Shown here: positions 33,515 through 41,847 of the stretch, in pieces
Layout of the letters: every line of letters starts with the position of its first letter
Numbering within the stretch: the first letter of the stretch is position 1
Source: LMUY01 sp964244585
Lineage (GTDB): Bacteria > Pseudomonadota > Alphaproteobacteria > Acetobacterales > Acetobacteraceae
Reading direction: 5' to 3'
Assembly: GCA_964244585.1 (NCBI GenBank)
Contig: CAXTJM010000001.1
Span: 1-64,000, forward strand
DNA length: 64,000 nt
Made by a program: the position numbers and the translations under genes
The notes under the pieces: generated by a model
Seen by the model: the letters and a program-made list of their open reading frames with translations, nothing else
Database searches by the model: none
What the model was told of the DNA's origin: nothing

Positions 33515-33691
33515 ATGGCGATTGCAGCAACCCCGAGTTCTCCGACGACCATCACGGAGCCAGGACCCAACGCCATCGACGCGTTCGTGGCGGACCGACA
33601 GGCGTTCTGGGGCAGCTTCACGAGCTTCGTGACGATGGCCGCAACGGCCGTGGTGGTGCTGCTCATCCTGATGGCGATCTTCCTGGGCTGA
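33515..33691 (+). CDS. aa3-type cytochrome c oxidase subunit IV (tiny membrane protein)
   Basis: 58 residues from the ATG at 33515. A short soluble N-terminus leads to the signature DRQAFWGSFTSFVTMAATA and one helix (VVVLLILMAIFLG). This is the pattern of the small bacterial aa3-oxidase subunit IV (PF07835), a single-helix accessory of the oxidase complex. It lies 32 bases after purN. A strong GGAGG site upstream is better spaced for an out-of-frame GTG at 33498, so the initiation signal here is odd. No oxidase genes are nearby. Confidence 0.7.
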   Translation: MAIAATPSSPTTITEPGPNAIDAFVADRQAFWGSFTSFVTMAATAVVVLLILMAIFLG

Positions 33692-33700
33692 CCGAGGAGT

Positions 33701-34552
33701 CTACGCCTCGTCCGCCTGGACCGCGGCGCGGATGAACGCGGCCAGCCTCAAAATGAGGGTGTCCAGCACCGCCTGGATCGCCTGGAAATCCGCACCCTTG
33801 GTCCGGCTCGCCTCGTCCAAATAGAGTGCGCGGTTGACCTCGATCTGGATGCTGTGGCGACCGCCTGCCGGATCGCCGTGGCGGCTGATGAGTTCTGCCC
33901 CTTTGTAGGGGGTGTTGACCGTGACGTCGAAGCCGAGTTGCCGAAGCGTGTCGGCGACGAACCGGGTGGATTGCGGATCGGCGGTGGTGCCGTCCAGGTC
34001 GCTGACGACGAAGTCCGGCCGGACGCGGCCCGCATCGTCGTTCATGGCGTTGCCGCGGGACTTCATGGAATGGCAGTCGATGTGCCAGACCTGGCCGAAA
34101 CGTTCCTGCAAATGCTCCAACTGCCCGGCCAGGGCGGCGTGGTAGGGATCGTAATATTGCCCGATCCAGCCTTGCACCTGGCTGACCGGCAACCTTGCCC
34201 CGTAGACCGGGACATCCGGCAAGGCCAATCGGCGGAGCAACCCGAACCCTTTGGCGGATTTCTCCGTCGGCACCAGTCCACCAGGCCAGGCGCCATCCAG
34301 CATTGACGCGTCGATATCCAGACGCCCGCGGTTCAGGTCGATGAAGGAGCGGGGGAAATGTGCCTCCAGCAACGTGGCGCCGTGCGACGGGGCGCTGGCG
34401 AACAGCTCGGCCACGAAGGCGTCCCAACTCGTCTCCAGCGCGGCCGCCGAAGCGACCGGATGCCAATCTTCCGGCCAGGTATTGCCGCTATGAGGGCTGT
34501 CCAGCACCAGTGGAAGCACCTGGCCGGTCGGCGGATGGACCGTGAAGTGCAC
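33701..34552 (-). CDS. hutG: N-formylglutamate amidohydrolase
   Basis: 283-residue zinc-type deformylase that releases glutamate and formate from N-formylglutamate at the end of one histidine-degradation route. Visible motifs are LDSPHSGNTWPEDW, FPRSFIDLNRG, WHIDCHSMKSRG and RHSIQIEVNRALYLDE. No other hut genes are present here, so the protein may have a broader formyl-amide or salvage role. It ends 10 bases from the converging subunit IV gene. The symbol is by family similarity only. Confidence 0.88.
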   Translation of the reverse strand: MHFTVHPPTGQVLPLVLDSPHSGNTWPEDWHPVASAAALETSWDAFVAELFASAPSHGATLLEAHFPRSFIDLNRGRLDIDASMLDGAWPGGLVPTEKSAKGFGLLRRLALPDVPVYGARLPVSQVQGWIGQYYDPYHAALAGQLEHLQERFGQVWHIDCHSMKSRGNAMNDDAGRVRPDFVVSDLDGTTADPQSTRFVADTLRQLGFDVTVNTPYKGAELISRHGDPAGGRHSIQIEVNRALYLDEASRTKGADFQAIQAVLDTLILRLAAFIRAAVQADEA

Positions 34553-34565
34553 GCGCCTGTGGTGC

Positions 34566-34814
34566 TCAATGCACCAAAGTGGGGATCATCTCGTGCTGGA
34601 CGATCGCGGCCAATGCAAGGTTGCGATCCTCCGCGACCGCCATGGGTGAGCCGTCCGCGGCATGGATGGCGAACATGGTAGCGCCGTTCAGCATCACGGG
34701 CTTCACGTAGGCAAGCTGGGAGACGCCGAGTTGCTGGAGCTGGTCCGGCGTGATCTGCCGCACGTCGATGCGCGTGGCGGGCTGGCTGGTGGTGGCGTTC
34801 GCTGAATCGATCAT
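34566..34814 (-). CDS. DUF1150 family protein
   Basis: 82-residue soluble protein matching the alphaproteobacterial DUF1150 family. QLGVSQLAYVKPVMLNGATM is the core, followed by FAIHAADGSPMAVAEDRNLA. It lies directly downstream of the small heat-shock gene (84 bases), a conserved pairing. The family has no assigned function; co-occurrence suggests a part in the heat or envelope stress response. A short hydrophilic N-terminus precedes the domain. Confidence 0.85.
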   Translation of the reverse strand: MIDSANATTSQPATRIDVRQITPDQLQQLGVSQLAYVKPVMLNGATMFAIHAADGSPMAVAEDRNLALAAIVQHEMIPTLVH

Positions 34815-34898
34815 GATGTGCTCCTGGCATTGGCCCCCGTCTTGGCGAGCCGTGCCCTCACGTTGATGCCGTGACCCGAAGGTCCGCCGGCAGGTTGG

Positions 34899-35372
34899 TC
34901 AGCCTCTTTCGGCCTTGGTCTGGACGAAGCGTTGTTCGGCATCGACGACACGGGCGCCGCTGGACCGCGTGATCGGGATGGTTTTCACGCGGGCTTCCGG
35001 CTGCGGCCGCGACAATTCGATCTGCAGCAACCCGTTATCGAGCCAGGCGCCCTTCACCTCGATCCCCTCCGCCATGATGAAGGCGCGCTGGAACTGGCGC
35101 GCGGCGATGCCGCGATGCAGGAACACACGCTCCTGCGAGTCGTCGGTCTGTCGGCCGCGGATGACCAGCTGGTTATCCTCCTGCGTGATCTGCAGGTCGT
35201 CCATGGTGAACCCGGCGACGGCAAGCGTGATGCGCAACGTCGTGCTGCTCATCTGCTCGATATTGTAGGGAGGATAGCCATCCGACGGGCTTTTGGAGGC
35301 ACGCTCGAGCATCTGCTCGAGCTGGTCGAACCCGACGAAGAGCGGGGACGCGAACACGCGGGTCGATGACAT
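34899..35372 (-). CDS. Small heat-shock protein (Hsp20/IbpA-like)
   Basis: 157 residues from the ATG at 35372, chosen because GGAGGAGG precedes it at ideal spacing. The N-terminus FASPLFVGFDQLEQMLERAS matches IbpA/HspA class A. The alpha-crystallin domain spans about residues 35-130 and contains LRITLAVAGFTMDDLQITQE, LHRGIAARQFQRAFIMAEGI and the GLLQIEL strand. A C-terminal tail carries the IPI anchor (KTIPITRS). It is a holdase chaperone that binds unfolding proteins during heat shock. Confidence 0.94.
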   Translation of the reverse strand: MSSTRVFASPLFVGFDQLEQMLERASKSPSDGYPPYNIEQMSSTTLRITLAVAGFTMDDLQITQEDNQLVIRGRQTDDSQERVFLHRGIAARQFQRAFIMAEGIEVKGAWLDNGLLQIELSRPQPEARVKTIPITRSSGARVVDAEQRFVQTKAERG

Positions 35373-35432
35373 CGAAGCCTCCTCCATCGAGCGAGACAAA
35401 GCCGCAGCCCTATTGGCGCCGCGGCAGGACGG

Positions 35433-35462
35433 TATCTTGGCGCGAGCGTTGCCTGATGCAAG
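35433..35462 (-). promoter_or_regulatory. Possible sigma-32 (RpoH) promoter upstream of hsp20
   Basis: Read on the minus strand, CTTGCA is followed 16 bases later by CCAAGATA, resembling the CTTG...CCAT-T heat-shock promoter pattern. It lies 61-90 bases before the hsp20 start. The -10 element is imperfect, so this is tentative. Confidence 0.3.
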
Positions 35463-35528
35463 TGCCGGCAGCGACCCACCCCTGCATCGAACATCCTGGA
35501 AGTTGAATGGCCAAGCCCGGGCGGCTAC

Positions 35529-36071
35529 ATGCGCTCGACCATGGTCATTTCCACCGACACCTTGCCCATCCTCGTCGCGCCCAACCGCATGCTCCGCACC
35601 AAGGCGCGCCGGGTCGGCCCGGACGACGCCGGATCGGTGCAGGCCCTGGTCCCGCGCATGTTCGACGCGATGTACAAGGCGCCCGGCATCGGCCTGGCGG
35701 CAACGCAGGTCGGCGTGGACCTGCGGCTCGTCGTGCTGGACCTGATGCCGGACAACGAGGCCCGGCCATTGGTGCTGATCAACCCGCAGATCGTCGCCGT
35801 CAGCGACGAGTGGACGACGCGGGAAGAAGGCTGTCTGTCCGTCCCGAACCAGTATGCCGACGTGTCACGGCCGGCCCGGGTGACGGTGCGCTACCATGAC
35901 CTCGCCGGGGCGCAGCAGCAGATCGAGGGCGACGGGCTGCTCGCCGCATGCCTGCAGCACGAGCTAGACCATTTGGATGGGGTGTTGTTCGTCGACCACC
36001 TCTCCGCGCTGAAGCGGAACATGCTGATGCGGCGGTTGTCCAAGGAGATGAAGCAGAAGGCCGCGGAGTGA
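35529..36071 (+). CDS. def: Peptide deformylase
   Basis: 180-residue metalloenzyme removing the N-terminal formyl group from nascent proteins. All three motifs are present: GIGLAATQVG (residues 53-62), EGCLSVP with metal ligand Cys102, and QHELDHLDG with His144, His148 and catalytic Glu145. The ATG at 35541 (MVISTDTLPIL) is an alternative start. The stop shares one base with the fmt start (TGATG), joining formylation and deformylation enzymes in one unit. Confidence 0.97.
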   Translation: MRSTMVISTDTLPILVAPNRMLRTKARRVGPDDAGSVQALVPRMFDAMYKAPGIGLAATQVGVDLRLVVLDLMPDNEARPLVLINPQIVAVSDEWTTREEGCLSVPNQYADVSRPARVTVRYHDLAGAQQQIEGDGLLAACLQHELDHLDGVLFVDHLSALKRNMLMRRLSKEMKQKAAE

Positions 36072-36979
36072 TGCGCCTCGCCTTCATGGGCAGCCCGGCG
36101 TTCGCGGTGCCGGCCTTGCAGGCGCTGCATGGGGCGGGTCACCAGATCGCCGCCGTCTATACGCAGCCGCCGCGGCCGGCCGGACGCGGCCATGCCGTAC
36201 TCCGCTGCCCCGTCCATGAGGCCGCGGATGCTTTGGGGCTGCCGGTGCGGCATCCGGCGTCGTTGAGGCGCGACGCGGCAGCGCAGGCGGGATTCGCGGC
36301 GCTGGAGCTGGATGCGGCGGTGGTGGCGGCTTACGGCCTGATCCTGCCGCAGACCATGCTGGACGCGCCGCGCCGCGGCTGCCTGAACATCCATGCCAGC
36401 CTGCTGCCGCGCTGGCGGGGTGCCGCGCCGATCCAGGCGGCGATCATGGCAGGCGACACGGAGACCGGCGTGACCATCATGCAGATGGATGCCGGGTTGG
36501 ACACGGGCGCCATGCTGCTGCAGGCGGCAGTGCCTATCGGGCCGCACGATACCTCCGCCTCGATCCATGACGCGCTGGCGCAGATGGGCGGGGGCCTGGC
36601 CTTGCGCGCGTTGACGGAGGATCCGGAGCTCATTCCGCAACCGGCGGGCGGCGTCAGCTACGCAGCCAAGCTGTCCCGCAGCGACAGCCCGCTGGACTGG
36701 TCGCGGCCCGCCGCGGAACTGGACCGCCAGGTGCGGGCGCTGACCCCCTGGCCCGGCGCCACCTGCCGCCTGGCCGACGAGGTGCTGAAAGTCCTGCAAG
36801 CCGCGCCGGCCTCCGGATCGGGACCCCCTGGAACGGTGCTGGAGGGCCTGACCGTGGCCTGCGGCTCTGGCGCGCTGCGGCTCACGCGGGTGCAGCGGGC
36901 CGGACGCGCGCCCATGGCGGCGGAGGCGTTCCTGCGCGGCAGCCCGATCCCGGCCGGCACGATCCTGGCAGCGGCGTGA
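36071..36979 (+). CDS. fmt: Methionyl-tRNA formyltransferase
   Basis: 302-residue enzyme formylating initiator Met-tRNA with 10-formyl-THF. The N-terminal MRLAFMGSPAFAVPALQAL, the folate site CLNIHASLLPRWRGAAPIQ and VTIMQMDAGLDTGAMLLQ are diagnostic, and a C-terminal OB-fold for tRNA binding follows. It begins within the def stop codon, and its end overlaps the possible upstream GTG of truA by 4 bases. Confidence 0.97.
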   Translation: MRLAFMGSPAFAVPALQALHGAGHQIAAVYTQPPRPAGRGHAVLRCPVHEAADALGLPVRHPASLRRDAAAQAGFAALELDAAVVAAYGLILPQTMLDAPRRGCLNIHASLLPRWRGAAPIQAAIMAGDTETGVTIMQMDAGLDTGAMLLQAAVPIGPHDTSASIHDALAQMGGGLALRALTEDPELIPQPAGGVSYAAKLSRSDSPLDWSRPAAELDRQVRALTPWPGATCRLADEVLKVLQAAPASGSGPPGTVLEGLTVACGSGALRLTRVQRAGRAPMAAEAFLRGSPIPAGTILAAA

Positions 36980-37014
36980 CGTCGCCGCCCCAGGCTCCCG
37001 GCCAGGGGGAGAGC

Positions 37015-37776
37015 ATGCGGGACGTGGCGCTGCTGATCGAATATGACGGGACTGGCCTGGCCGGGTGGCAGCGGCAGGACGGCGTGCTTGCCGTGCAGCA
37101 GGTGCTGGAGGATGCGGCAGCCAGGCTCTGCGGGCAGGCCATACCCAGCGTCGTGGCCGGGCGCACGGATGCGGGGGTCCACGCGGCCGGGCAAGTCGCC
37201 ATGGTCGCGCTGCCGGCGCGGTTCGACATGAACCGGGTGCGCGAGGCGCTCAACTTCCACATGAGGCCGCATCCGGTCGTGGTGCTCGCCGCGGCGTTGG
37301 CGCCGGACCGGTGGAACCCGCGCTTCTCCGCCCTGCGGCGCTGCTACGAATACCGCATCCTGAACCGACGCGCGCGACCCGGCCTGGCGGTGGACCGGGT
37401 CTGGCACCTGCCGCATGGGCTGGACGTCGCAATGATGGCAGAGGGTGCGCGCCACTTGCTGGGGCGGCACGACTTCACATCCTTCCGGGCTGCGTCTTGC
37501 CAGGCCAAAAGCCCGCTGCGCACGCTCGACCGGCTGGATGTCAGGCGCGAGGGGGAGACGATCGTGGTGACGGCGGAGGCACGGTCTTTCCTGCACCACC
37601 AGGTGCGCAACATGGTGGGCAGCCTGGCGCAGGTCGGCAGCGGCCGCTGGCCGTCGGTGCGAATGGCACAGGTCCTTGCCGCGCGCGAGCGGGCCGCCGC
37701 CGGGCCGACCGCACCTGCTGCCGGGCTATGCCTGCTGTCGGTGCATTACGAGGCGGGGATGCCGTTCACCAGGTAG
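37015..37776 (+). CDS. truA: tRNA pseudouridine(38-40) synthase
   Basis: 253 residues from the ATG at 37015, preceded by GGGGGAG at good spacing. A GTG at 36976, overlapping fmt, would add 13 residues of poor quality. The catalytic motif AGRTDAGVHAAGQVA carries the active Asp, and the second domain reads HDFTSFRAASCQAKSPLRTL. TruA modifies the anticodon stem-loop of many tRNAs. Its last 31 bases overlap the end of the convergent membrane-protein gene. Confidence 0.96.
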   Translation: MRDVALLIEYDGTGLAGWQRQDGVLAVQQVLEDAAARLCGQAIPSVVAGRTDAGVHAAGQVAMVALPARFDMNRVREALNFHMRPHPVVVLAAALAPDRWNPRFSALRRCYEYRILNRRARPGLAVDRVWHLPHGLDVAMMAEGARHLLGRHDFTSFRAASCQAKSPLRTLDRLDVRREGETIVVTAEARSFLHHQVRNMVGSLAQVGSGRWPSVRMAQVLAARERAAAGPTAPAAGLCLLSVHYEAGMPFTR

Positions 37777-38336
37777 TCGGCGACCTGCGGGATCAGGATC
37801 ATCAGCACGGTCGCCACATTGACCATCGCCACCATCGCCGCCGCGCGCCACCCGGTCAGCGCCAGGGCGTGGCGGGCGAGGAACCAGTTGAGCCACAATC
37901 CATAGGCGAACAAGGCTGCGACGCCCGCGCCGGCTGCGGCGTCACCGCTCAACCCCGCCCCCATCAGGACGGCCATCAGCAGCAAGACCACTGCGAGCAC
38001 CATCGGCGCCGCCCACTGGCACCAGCAGAACGCCGTGGCGAAGCGGCGCCATTGTGCCGCGCGGTCCCACCGCCTCGCCACCTCGAACGACAGCACGAGC
38101 GGCCCCAGCAGGCCGACCGATACGCCGACCGCATCCGTCACCGCCTGGCGGTTGCGCCCGAGCAGCCCCAACGCGAGGCCCACCAGCAGGAACGCCAGCA
38201 ACGGTGCCAGCGCGGCCAGGACGGATTGCGACGTGTCGCCGAACTGCCGCAGCCCTTCGGCCCGGCCGCGGGCGATCAGCATGATGCCCAGCAGCACGTT
38301 GGTGAACGGGTGCTTCGGCGGCATGGGCGGCTTCAT
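37746..38336 (-). CDS. Five- or six-helix membrane protein (Yip1-like)
   Basis: 196-residue hydrophobic protein with about five transmembrane helices, including VLAALAPLLAFLLVGLALGL, WAAPMVLAVVLLLMAVLMG and AAMVAMVNVATVLMILI. The N-terminal MPPKHPFTNVLLGIMLIARG is cytoplasmic. Layout and position behind dapE resemble Yip1-like small membrane proteins of alphaproteobacteria, but I cannot name a family with confidence. It starts inside the dapE stop codon (ATGA overlap) and its 3' end runs into truA from the opposite strand. Confidence 0.7.
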   Translation of the reverse strand: MKPPMPPKHPFTNVLLGIMLIARGRAEGLRQFGDTSQSVLAALAPLLAFLLVGLALGLLGRNRQAVTDAVGVSVGLLGPLVLSFEVARRWDRAAQWRRFATAFCWCQWAAPMVLAVVLLLMAVLMGAGLSGDAAAGAGVAALFAYGLWLNWFLARHALALTGWRAAAMVAMVNVATVLMILIPQVADYLVNGIPAS

Positions 38337-39439
38337 GGCACGAAAGCGTGCAGGATGGCGGCATAGATCCTGGCCAACAGGTGCAGATCGGCGACCGGCA
38401 CCTGCTCGTCCACCTGGTGCATGGTCTGGCCGACCAGCCCGAACTCCGCCACCGGACAGTACCGCGCGATGAAGCGGGCGTCGGACGTCCCGCCTCCGGT
38501 GTCGAAGCTGGGCTGCATGCCCGTGACGGACGCGACGGCCGCGGCCAACCGGTTCGTCCCCGCGCCCTCGGCGGTCAGGAACGCCTCGCCGCTCACGGTG
38601 ACGTCCAGGGTGAACCGCTCGGCATGGCGGGCCAGCACGGTGCGCAGCCATGCTTCCAGCGAGGCGCCGGTATGGCGGTCGTTGAACCGGATGTTCAGCC
38701 GGGCGGCGGCCTCGGCAGGCACCAGGTTGGTCGCGGCGTTGCCGACATCGACGCTGGTGACCTGCAGGCTGGACGGCTCGAACCAGGCCGTCCCCTCGTC
38801 CAGCCGGGTCGACGCGATGTCCGCCAGGGCGCGGACCAGCCGGTGCACGGGGTTGTCCACGCGGGCGGGATAGGCGACATGGCCCTGAACCCCCGCCACC
38901 GTGACATGCGCGTTCAGGCTGCCGCGGCGGCCGATCTTGATGACCTCGCCCAGGCGCGCGGGATTGGTCGGCTCCCCCACCAGGCAGAAATCCGGGATGT
39001 GGCCATGCGCCGCCATCCATTCCAGCACGCGCGCGGTGCCTCCCGTCGCGGGGCCTTCCTCGTCCCCGGTGATCAGCAGGCCGATCGAACCCGCGCCGGG
39101 CTCCTGCGGGATGGCGGCGAGGAACGCCGCCACCGCGCCCTTCATGTCGCATGCACCGCGGCCGTACAGGACGCCGTCCCGCACCTCCGCGCCGAACGGA
39201 TCCACCGACCAGGACGCCGCACCGGGCGGAACCACGTCGGTGTGCCCGGCAAAACACAGATGCGGCGCCCCCGTGCCGCGGCGGGCGAACAGGTTGGGGG
39301 TGCCGGCGAAATCGAGCCGATGCACCTCGAAGCCGAGCCCCGACGCAGCCGCCGCGACCACGTCCAACGCGCCGGCATCGGCCGGCGTGACCGACCGGCA
39401 GCGGATCAGCGCCTGCGCGAGGGCCACCGGGTCGAGCAC
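38333..39439 (-). CDS. dapE: Succinyl-diaminopimelate desuccinylase
   Basis: 368 residues from the GTG at 39439; an upstream extension would overlap dapD and does not look like DapE. M20 metallopeptidase motifs are present: FAGHTDVVPPG with the first His ligand, YGRGACDMKGAVAAFLAA with the bridging Asp, and ITGDEEGPATGG with the catalytic Glu and metal-binding Glu. A dimerisation domain follows (GSLNAHVTVAGVQGHVAYP). It converts N-succinyl-LL-diaminopimelate to LL-DAP for lysine and peptidoglycan, acting after DapD encoded 10 bases upstream. Confidence 0.95.
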   Translation of the reverse strand: MLDPVALAQALIRCRSVTPADAGALDVVAAAASGLGFEVHRLDFAGTPNLFARRGTGAPHLCFAGHTDVVPPGAASWSVDPFGAEVRDGVLYGRGACDMKGAVAAFLAAIPQEPGAGSIGLLITGDEEGPATGGTARVLEWMAAHGHIPDFCLVGEPTNPARLGEVIKIGRRGSLNAHVTVAGVQGHVAYPARVDNPVHRLVRALADIASTRLDEGTAWFEPSSLQVTSVDVGNAATNLVPAEAAARLNIRFNDRHTGASLEAWLRTVLARHAERFTLDVTVSGEAFLTAEGAGTNRLAAAVASVTGMQPSFDTGGGTSDARFIARYCPVAEFGLVGQTMHQVDEQVPVADLHLLARIYAAILHAFVP

Positions 39440-39449
39440 GGCGGATCGG

Positions 39450-40277
39450 CTAATCCCGCAGCAGATCGTTGATGGAGGTCTTGGAACGGGTCTGCGCATC
39501 CACCCGCTTGACGATCACCGCGCAATACAGCGACGGCCCGGGCGTCCCGTCCGGCAATGACCGGCCCGGCATGCTCCCGGGCACGACCACCGAATACGCC
39601 GGCACCCGCCCGACGAAGACCTCCCCCGTGGTGCGGTCAACGATGCGGGTGGACGCTCCGAGGAAGACGCCCATCGACAGCACGCTGCCGCGTTCGACCA
39701 CGACCCCCTCCGCCACTTCGGACCGCGCGCCGATGAAGCATTCGTCCTCGATCACCACGGGTGCGGCCTGCAGCGGCTCCAGCACGCCGCCGATGCCCGC
39801 GCCGCCCGAGATGTGGCATTTGCGGCCGATCTGCGCGCAGGAGCCAATCGTCGCCCAGGTATCGACCATCGTCTCCGCGCCGACATAGGCGCCGACATTG
39901 ACGAAGGACGGCATCAGCACGACGCCGGGCGCGACATAGGCGGACCGGCGGACGACCGAACCCGGCACCGCACGGAACCCGGCGTCGCGGAAGCGATTGG
40001 CGCCCCAGCCTGCCGTCTTCAGCGGCACCTTGTCCCAGGCGCCGCCCTCCATCGGGGCTGAATCACGCAGCCGGAACGACAGCAGCACGGCCTTCTTCAG
40101 CCATTCATGCACCGTCCAGCCGCCATCTGCCGGGCTGGCGACACGCAGCCGGCCATCGTCCAACGCGTCCAGCGCCGCATCCACCGCGTCCCGCGCGGCG
40201 CCGGTCGTGGCGGCGGACACGCCGTCACGCTGCTCCCACAACCCTTCGATGCTGGTGCGCAGGCTGGTCTCGTCCAT
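39450..40277 (-). CDS. dapD: Tetrahydrodipicolinate N-succinyltransferase
   Basis: 275-residue left-handed beta-helix enzyme making N-succinyl-2-amino-6-ketopimelate. The hexapeptide-repeat region includes VLMPSFVNVGAYVGAETMVD, IGSCAQIGRKCHISGGAGIG and VVIEDECFIGARSEVAEGVV. An N-terminal helical domain and the C-terminal INDLLRD tail match the DapD family length of about 275. It is first in the dapD-dapE-membrane protein operon and is divergent from the diguanylate cyclase gene. Confidence 0.97.
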   Translation of the reverse strand: MDETSLRTSIEGLWEQRDGVSAATTGAARDAVDAALDALDDGRLRVASPADGGWTVHEWLKKAVLLSFRLRDSAPMEGGAWDKVPLKTAGWGANRFRDAGFRAVPGSVVRRSAYVAPGVVLMPSFVNVGAYVGAETMVDTWATIGSCAQIGRKCHISGGAGIGGVLEPLQAAPVVIEDECFIGARSEVAEGVVVERGSVLSMGVFLGASTRIVDRTTGEVFVGRVPAYSVVVPGSMPGRSLPDGTPGPSLYCAVIVKRVDAQTRSKTSINDLLRD

Positions 40278-40426
40278 GGTCGTATCCGGCTTTCCGAGCG
40301 ATGGCGGCGGACCATGCGCAGGCGTCCATCCGGTGTCAAACCGTATCCGGCATGATGGGGTGCGACACTAACGCGCCGTTTACCGAAGCCATGCAGGATG
40401 GCCGGCGTAATGGATGAGGCGAGCGC

Positions 40427-41836
40427 ATGAGCGAGATGGCGGCGTGCCTGGTCGACACCGACTTGACGCCGGCGCCGGCCGATCACCGCAGCGGGTCGGA
40501 CGTCCTGCGGAACGCGCTGCTCGACAGCCGCCAACGCTGGCGGGACCTCGTCTGCATGGCCACCGACTTCGCGTTCGAGACGGATGCGGCCGGCCGGCTG
40601 ATGTTCGCCGCGCCCGCGACGGTGCTCGGCTGGGTGTGCGGTTCGCTGCTGGGACAGCCCGCCACCACATTGCTCAGCAACCCTGCGGACGGGTTCAACC
40701 CGTTCGGGCCCGGGCCGGCCTATCGCGACCGCCGGACCTGGGTGCGGCGGTCCGACGGCGGCACCGCATGCCTCAGCTTCACGGCGGCGCCGCTGATCGA
40801 GCATGGCACGGCCACCGGCATGCGCGGCGTCGCGCGCGACGTGACCGCGGAGCATGCCAGGGAATCGCAGGTCGCGAGCGCGTTGCGGCGCGGCGAGGTC
40901 GTCGAACACATCCTGTGGCAGATGCGGCAGGAGGTGCTGGCGACCCGGATGATGGATGCGGTGCTGGAGGGCCTTTCCGCCGCGTTGGGCGCCGCGGGCG
41001 CCGCGGTGGTCGACCTCCTGGCGCCGGCCGGCGACGAGATCGTCATGCATCGCACCGGGGCGGCCTCGCCCTCGGTCCTGGCTGCCGCGGTCGCCGCGCT
41101 CCAGGTCGAGACACCGGACCCGCTGATGGCCGTGGCGGACGGGCATCCCCTGATCGCCTGCCCCAGCTACACGCGGTTCAGCCAACGTGCCGGCCTGTGT
41201 GTCTGGCGGCTGCCCGGTGCCGCAGCCTGGACGGAGGAAGACGGCCTGCTTGCCTCCGCCGTAACCACGGTGGTCCGGGTGGTGCTGGAACACGATGCCA
41301 TCCAGCGCGAACTGGCGCGCCAGGCCCGCACCGATCCCTTGACCGGGCTGCTGAACCGTCGCGCCTTCCTGGAAGAGGTCAACCGCCGCATCGACCGGCT
41401 GGACCGCGAACGCGCGCCGGGGACGATGATGTTCGTCGACCTGGACAACTTCAAGGTCGTCAACGACGAGTGCGGCCATGACGTGGGAGACCAGGCGCTG
41501 GTGCATGCGGCGGCGCTGCTGCGCAAGGCGGTACGCCCGGCGGATCTGATCGCCCGGCTCGGCGGGGACGAGTTCGCCCTCTGGCTCGATGGATCGGACG
41601 AGTTGACGGCGGCGGAACGGGCGGAACGGCTGCGGCTGGAAGGCCCGGCCTCCTTCGCGACCGTGCTGCCGCTTAATGCCCCTGTCGTCTCCACCTCCAT
41701 CGGCATCGCGGCGCGCCATCCGCAGGCGGCGGAGACGCTGGAGGACGTGATGCGGCGGGCGGATGCGGCCATGTACGACGTCAAGCGCGCCGGTCGCGGC
41801 CACTGGCGGGTCGCGCGCGACCCTTCGCTGCCATAG
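40427..41836 (+). CDS. PAS-GGDEF diguanylate cyclase
   Basis: 469 residues. The N-terminal part (about 35-145) reads as a PAS sensor (FAFETDAAGRLMFAAPATVL). The middle (about 155-285) is GAF-like and probably senses a ligand. The C-terminal GGDEF domain opens with RTDPLTGLLNRRAFLEEV. Its active site RLGGDEFALW is complete, and an RxxD product-inhibition site (RPAD) lies five residues before it, so it should make c-di-GMP with feedback control. No transmembrane helix is visible. The DUF2336 gene follows 11 bases downstream. Confidence 0.93.
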   Translation: MSEMAACLVDTDLTPAPADHRSGSDVLRNALLDSRQRWRDLVCMATDFAFETDAAGRLMFAAPATVLGWVCGSLLGQPATTLLSNPADGFNPFGPGPAYRDRRTWVRRSDGGTACLSFTAAPLIEHGTATGMRGVARDVTAEHARESQVASALRRGEVVEHILWQMRQEVLATRMMDAVLEGLSAALGAAGAAVVDLLAPAGDEIVMHRTGAASPSVLAAAVAALQVETPDPLMAVADGHPLIACPSYTRFSQRAGLCVWRLPGAAAWTEEDGLLASAVTTVVRVVLEHDAIQRELARQARTDPLTGLLNRRAFLEEVNRRIDRLDRERAPGTMMFVDLDNFKVVNDECGHDVGDQALVHAAALLRKAVRPADLIARLGGDEFALWLDGSDELTAAERAERLRLEGPASFATVLPLNAPVVSTSIGIAARHPQAAETLEDVMRRADAAMYDVKRAGRGHWRVARDPSLP

Positions 41837-41847
41837 GAGCCGCCGCT

